Shown here: piece by piece, positions 62,106 through 64,000 of the stretch | How positions within the stretch are numbered: position 1 is the first letter of the stretch | How the letters are laid out: each line of letters starts with the position of its first letter | Assembly: GCF_004792415.1 (NCBI RefSeq) | Contig: NZ_CP038853.1 | Coordinates: 3,410,001 to 3,474,000, forward strand | DNA from: Pantoea vagans | Lineage (GTDB): Bacteria > Pseudomonadota > Gammaproteobacteria > Enterobacterales > Enterobacteriaceae | Reading direction: 5' to 3' | DNA: 64,000 nt | Position numbers and translations under genes: made by a program | Notes under the pieces: generated by a model | Told to the model about the DNA's origin: nothing | Database searches by the model: none | What the model saw: only the letters and a program-made list of their open reading frames with translations

Positions 62106-63191
62106 TCATTCCGTGCTGACAAGGCTGGCCGGCGCAGCAATCGACTGGCGAATCATCAGGCGGGCATCAAAGCGCGGCATCGGCCCGACGGCTTCGCCGC
62201 GTATCTCCGAAATCAGGCGTCGTGCGGCTTCCCGGCCCATCTCATACACCGGTTGCGCCACTACAGTCAGCGGCGGCGTGACAATCTCACTCCACGGAAA
62301 ATTGTCATACATCACAAAGGAGAGATCGGCAGGGATGCGCAGTCCGCGCTGCGTGACTTCCCGCAGCAGCCACATCGCGACCACGCTGTCTGAGGCCACC
62401 AGCGCCGTAGGCGGCTGCGGACGCTGCCACAGTTCAGCCACAATACGGGCAATCTCGGTTTCATCCAGCGCGTTCACTTTCACTAGCGTTTGATCAAACG
62501 CCACGCCCGCGGCAGCAAAGGCCTGCATCATGCCGCCAACGCGCTGGGCGACCGGCGTCAGGCCAAAATCGCCTGGCGTGCTGTAGTCGGTTGCTAGCGC
62601 CATGCTGGTGACATAGGCGATATGACGATGACCGGCCTCCAGCAATCGGGTAGTCGCCTGTTTAGCGACCTCAGTGAATTCGCAGCAGATCGCTTCCACA
62701 TCAAGGTCAGTCACTGCGCGATCAAATAATTTCAGCGCTCTGCCGTCTTCCAGTACCTGCGTCAGATGGCTGTTGTGCTGGTGCTCCGAACAGCATGGCG
62801 CCACGATAATGCCGTCGACCTGCTTTTCCAGCATCACCCGCACTGCATCCTGCTCAGCCTGCAGTTTCTCATCGCTGTTACTGAGCAGCAGATGGTAACC
62901 CGCCGTGCGTGCCACATCGGCCATCCCGCGCAGCGCAAGGCCAAAGTGAGGATTTTCGATATCGCCGACAATCACACCGATGGTATTAGAACGCCCGGTA
63001 TTCATGCTGCGGGCCAGGGCATTCGGACGGTAGCCCAGCGCAGAGGCCGCGCTGCTGACCCGCTCCTGCACCTCATCACTGACTGCCCCATAGCCTCCCA
63101 GCGCACGCGCCGCCTGAGCTTTTGAGACGTTTGCTGCACGTGCCACATCCGCCACGGTAGGCGCTTTCGATTGTCGTTTCTGACTCGTCAT
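62106..63191 (-). CDS. LacI-family transcriptional regulator
   Basis: 361 residues: PTVADVARAANVSKAQAARALGGYGAVSDEVQERVSSAASALGYRPNALARSMNTGRSNTIGVIVGDIENPHFG is a complete LacI HTH, hinge and start of the effector domain. ARALGGYG departs from the usual SRALNG. It lies convergent to the MocR gene (5 bp between stops) and divergent from a periplasmic binding-protein gene. Two CG-centred palindromes in the gap are its likely operators. Confidence 0.9.
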   Translation of the reverse strand: MTSQKRQSKAPTVADVARAANVSKAQAARALGGYGAVSDEVQERVSSAASALGYRPNALARSMNTGRSNTIGVIVGDIENPHFGLALRGMADVARTAGYHLLLSNSDEKLQAEQDAVRVMLEKQVDGIIVAPCCSEHQHNSHLTQVLEDGRALKLFDRAVTDLDVEAICCEFTEVAKQATTRLLEAGHRHIAYVTSMALATDYSTPGDFGLTPVAQRVGGMMQAFAAAGVAFDQTLVKVNALDETEIARIVAELWQRPQPPTALVASDSVVAMWLLREVTQRGLRIPADLSFVMYDNFPWSEIVTPPLTVVAQPVYEMGREAARRLISEIRGEAVGPMPRFDARLMIRQSIAAPASLVSTE

Positions 63192-63268
63192 AATTATTTT
63201 GAATCACAGGTTGATGACAGGAATATTGACGCCGAAAAAAGGCTGTGCTTAAACTCATTGTAACCCCT

Positions 63269-63282
63269 TGAGACCGGTCTCA
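63269..63282. promoter_or_regulatory. LacI-type operator, copy 1
   Basis: TGAGACC/GGTCTCA, a perfect 14-bp palindrome with a central CpG, 78 bp upstream of the LacI-type gene start. Confidence 0.8.
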
Positions 63283-63312
63283 CAATGCCCACGTCTTAAG
63301 GTGCCACCTGCG

Positions 63313-63328
63313 TTGAGACCGGTCTCAA
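63313..63328. promoter_or_regulatory. LacI-type operator, copy 2
   Basis: TTGAGACC/GGTCTCAA, a 16-bp perfect palindrome; its core is identical to copy 1, with centres 45 bp apart. It directly precedes TATAAT (63330–63335), a good -10 for the binding-protein gene, so repressor bound here would block that promoter. Confidence 0.82.
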
Positions 63329-63384
63329 TTATAATTGCTGGCTCAACAGTCTCTGATGTTTAAACCTGCAAAAACGGATGAGCT

Positions 63385-64000
63385 ATGAAATCGCAAACCA
63401 CCCTGGGCAAACTGCTCGGCACCACGCTCGCACTCTGTTCACTTTCGTTCTGTACGCTGGCTGCCAGCGATAATAATCCTTATGGGCTGATCGAACCGGG
63501 TCAGCTACGGGTCGCCAGCGTCGGCGACTCCAAACCTTACACCTTCACGGACGCCAGCGGTCAGTTCACCGGCTTTGACGTCGAGTTTTTCCGGGACGTC
63601 GCCCACCGTATCGGGATCGATAAGGTCGATTTTATTGGTCAGGACTTCTCGGCGATCATGCCGGCCGTGGCTAACGGTCAGTATGACGCGGCGGTGGCGG
63701 CTATCGGCATCACGCCTGCGCGGGAAAAGACGGTCGACTTTTCGATGGGGTATCTGGCGGGATTTCTCACCGTTCTCACCCGATCTGACAGCGGCGTGAA
63801 GGATGTCGCCAGCCTGGCAAAACACCGGCTCGGCGTCGTTCAGGGCACGCTGCAGGAGAGCTATGCCGTCGAACACTTCCCACAGACCGATCTGGTGCGC
63901 TTCCCGGATAACAACAGCGCCGTCTCCGCGCTCAACAACGGCACGCTCGACGCCATTTTCCTGGACTACGAGGCGGCCAAAAGCTACGCCGAACGCTTCA
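63385..64000 (+). CDS. ABC transporter periplasmic substrate-binding protein (amino-acid type, SBP_bac_3), C-terminus cut
   Basis: An open frame from the ATG at 63385 (GGATGAG nearby as SD) runs off the window. [28 protein letters not shown] is a signal peptide; the mature part is polar amino-acid binding protein fold: [84 protein letters not shown]. The permease and ATPase genes would be expected next. Regulated in all likelihood by the divergent LacI-type protein. Confidence 0.85.
   Translation, partial: MKSQTTLGKLLGTTLALCSLSFCTLAASDNNPYGLIEPGQLRVASVGDSKPYTFTDASGQFTGFDVEFFRDVAHRIGIDKVDFIGQDFSAIMPAVANGQYDAAVAAIGITPAREKTVDFSMGYLAGFLTVLTRSDSGVKDVASLAKHRLGVVQGTLQESYAVEHFPQTDLVRFPDNNSAVSALNNGTLDAIFLDYEAAKSYAERF

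Overview
The window is a chromosomal segment of a gammaproteobacterium of the order Enterobacterales, most likely an Erwiniaceae member such as Pantoea. The gene order thrABC – yjtD – arcA – creA – rob – gpmB – yjjX – trpR – slt – ettA – nadR – radA – serB – ytjB – yjjG – rimI – holD – rsmC – leu tRNAs – yjjZ – fhuF – opgB follows the E. coli K-12 arrangement around the replication-proximal thr locus, read in the opposite direction. The differences are missing blocks and inserted accessory blocks. The genus is an inference. No rRNA, insertion sequence, CRISPR array or prophage was seen.

Layout. 1–8565: a truncated MHS-type transporter, mog, talB, yaaA and the attenuated thrLABC operon. 8754–16101: yjtD, arcA, creA (creBCD absent), rob, gpmB, yjjX, trpR, slt. 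16317–28023: a nitrogen-scavenging island with a sigma-54 type promoter, allophanate hydrolase, urea carboxylase, a GntR/FCD regulator and a complete urtABCDE urea ABC transporter. 28031–32439: a convergent deoxyribose catabolic cluster of the Salmonella deoQKPX type; its divergent control region carries two DeoR-like operators. 32620–43990: backbone genes ettA, a LysR/oxidoreductase pair, nadR, radA, serB, ytjB, then yjjG, rimI, holD, rsmC. Between ytjB and yjjG lies a 340-bp structured non-coding element at a break in E. coli synteny. 44073–47200: three tandem tRNA-Leu(CAG) genes, then yjjZ, a diguanylate cyclase and fhuF; yjjZ and fhuF have Fur-box-like sites. 47295–64000: accessory genes, including a YbaK-type deacylase, a nucleoside hydrolase/LacI/MFS cluster, a phosphatase, a beta-propeller, a glycosyltransferase, a LysR/tautomerase pair, opgB, a coiled-coil protein built from 42-bp repeats, GNAT and MocR genes, and a LacI regulator beside an amino-acid-type binding protein cut by the window end.

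How they work together. The urea island is self-sufficient in principle: Urt imports urea, urea carboxylase makes allophanate, and allophanate hydrolase releases ammonia. The -24/-12 promoter suggests NtrC/RpoN control under nitrogen limitation. The deo cluster should import deoxyribose (DeoP), phosphorylate it (DeoK) and respond through DeoQ. The clearest regulatory signals are the sigma-54 promoter, the twin DeoR operators, an extended trpR operator that overlaps the ribosome binding site, twin LacI-type palindromes near 63.3 kb, and the GGGA-loop hairpins at 41.1 kb. The last are the least explained feature of the window.
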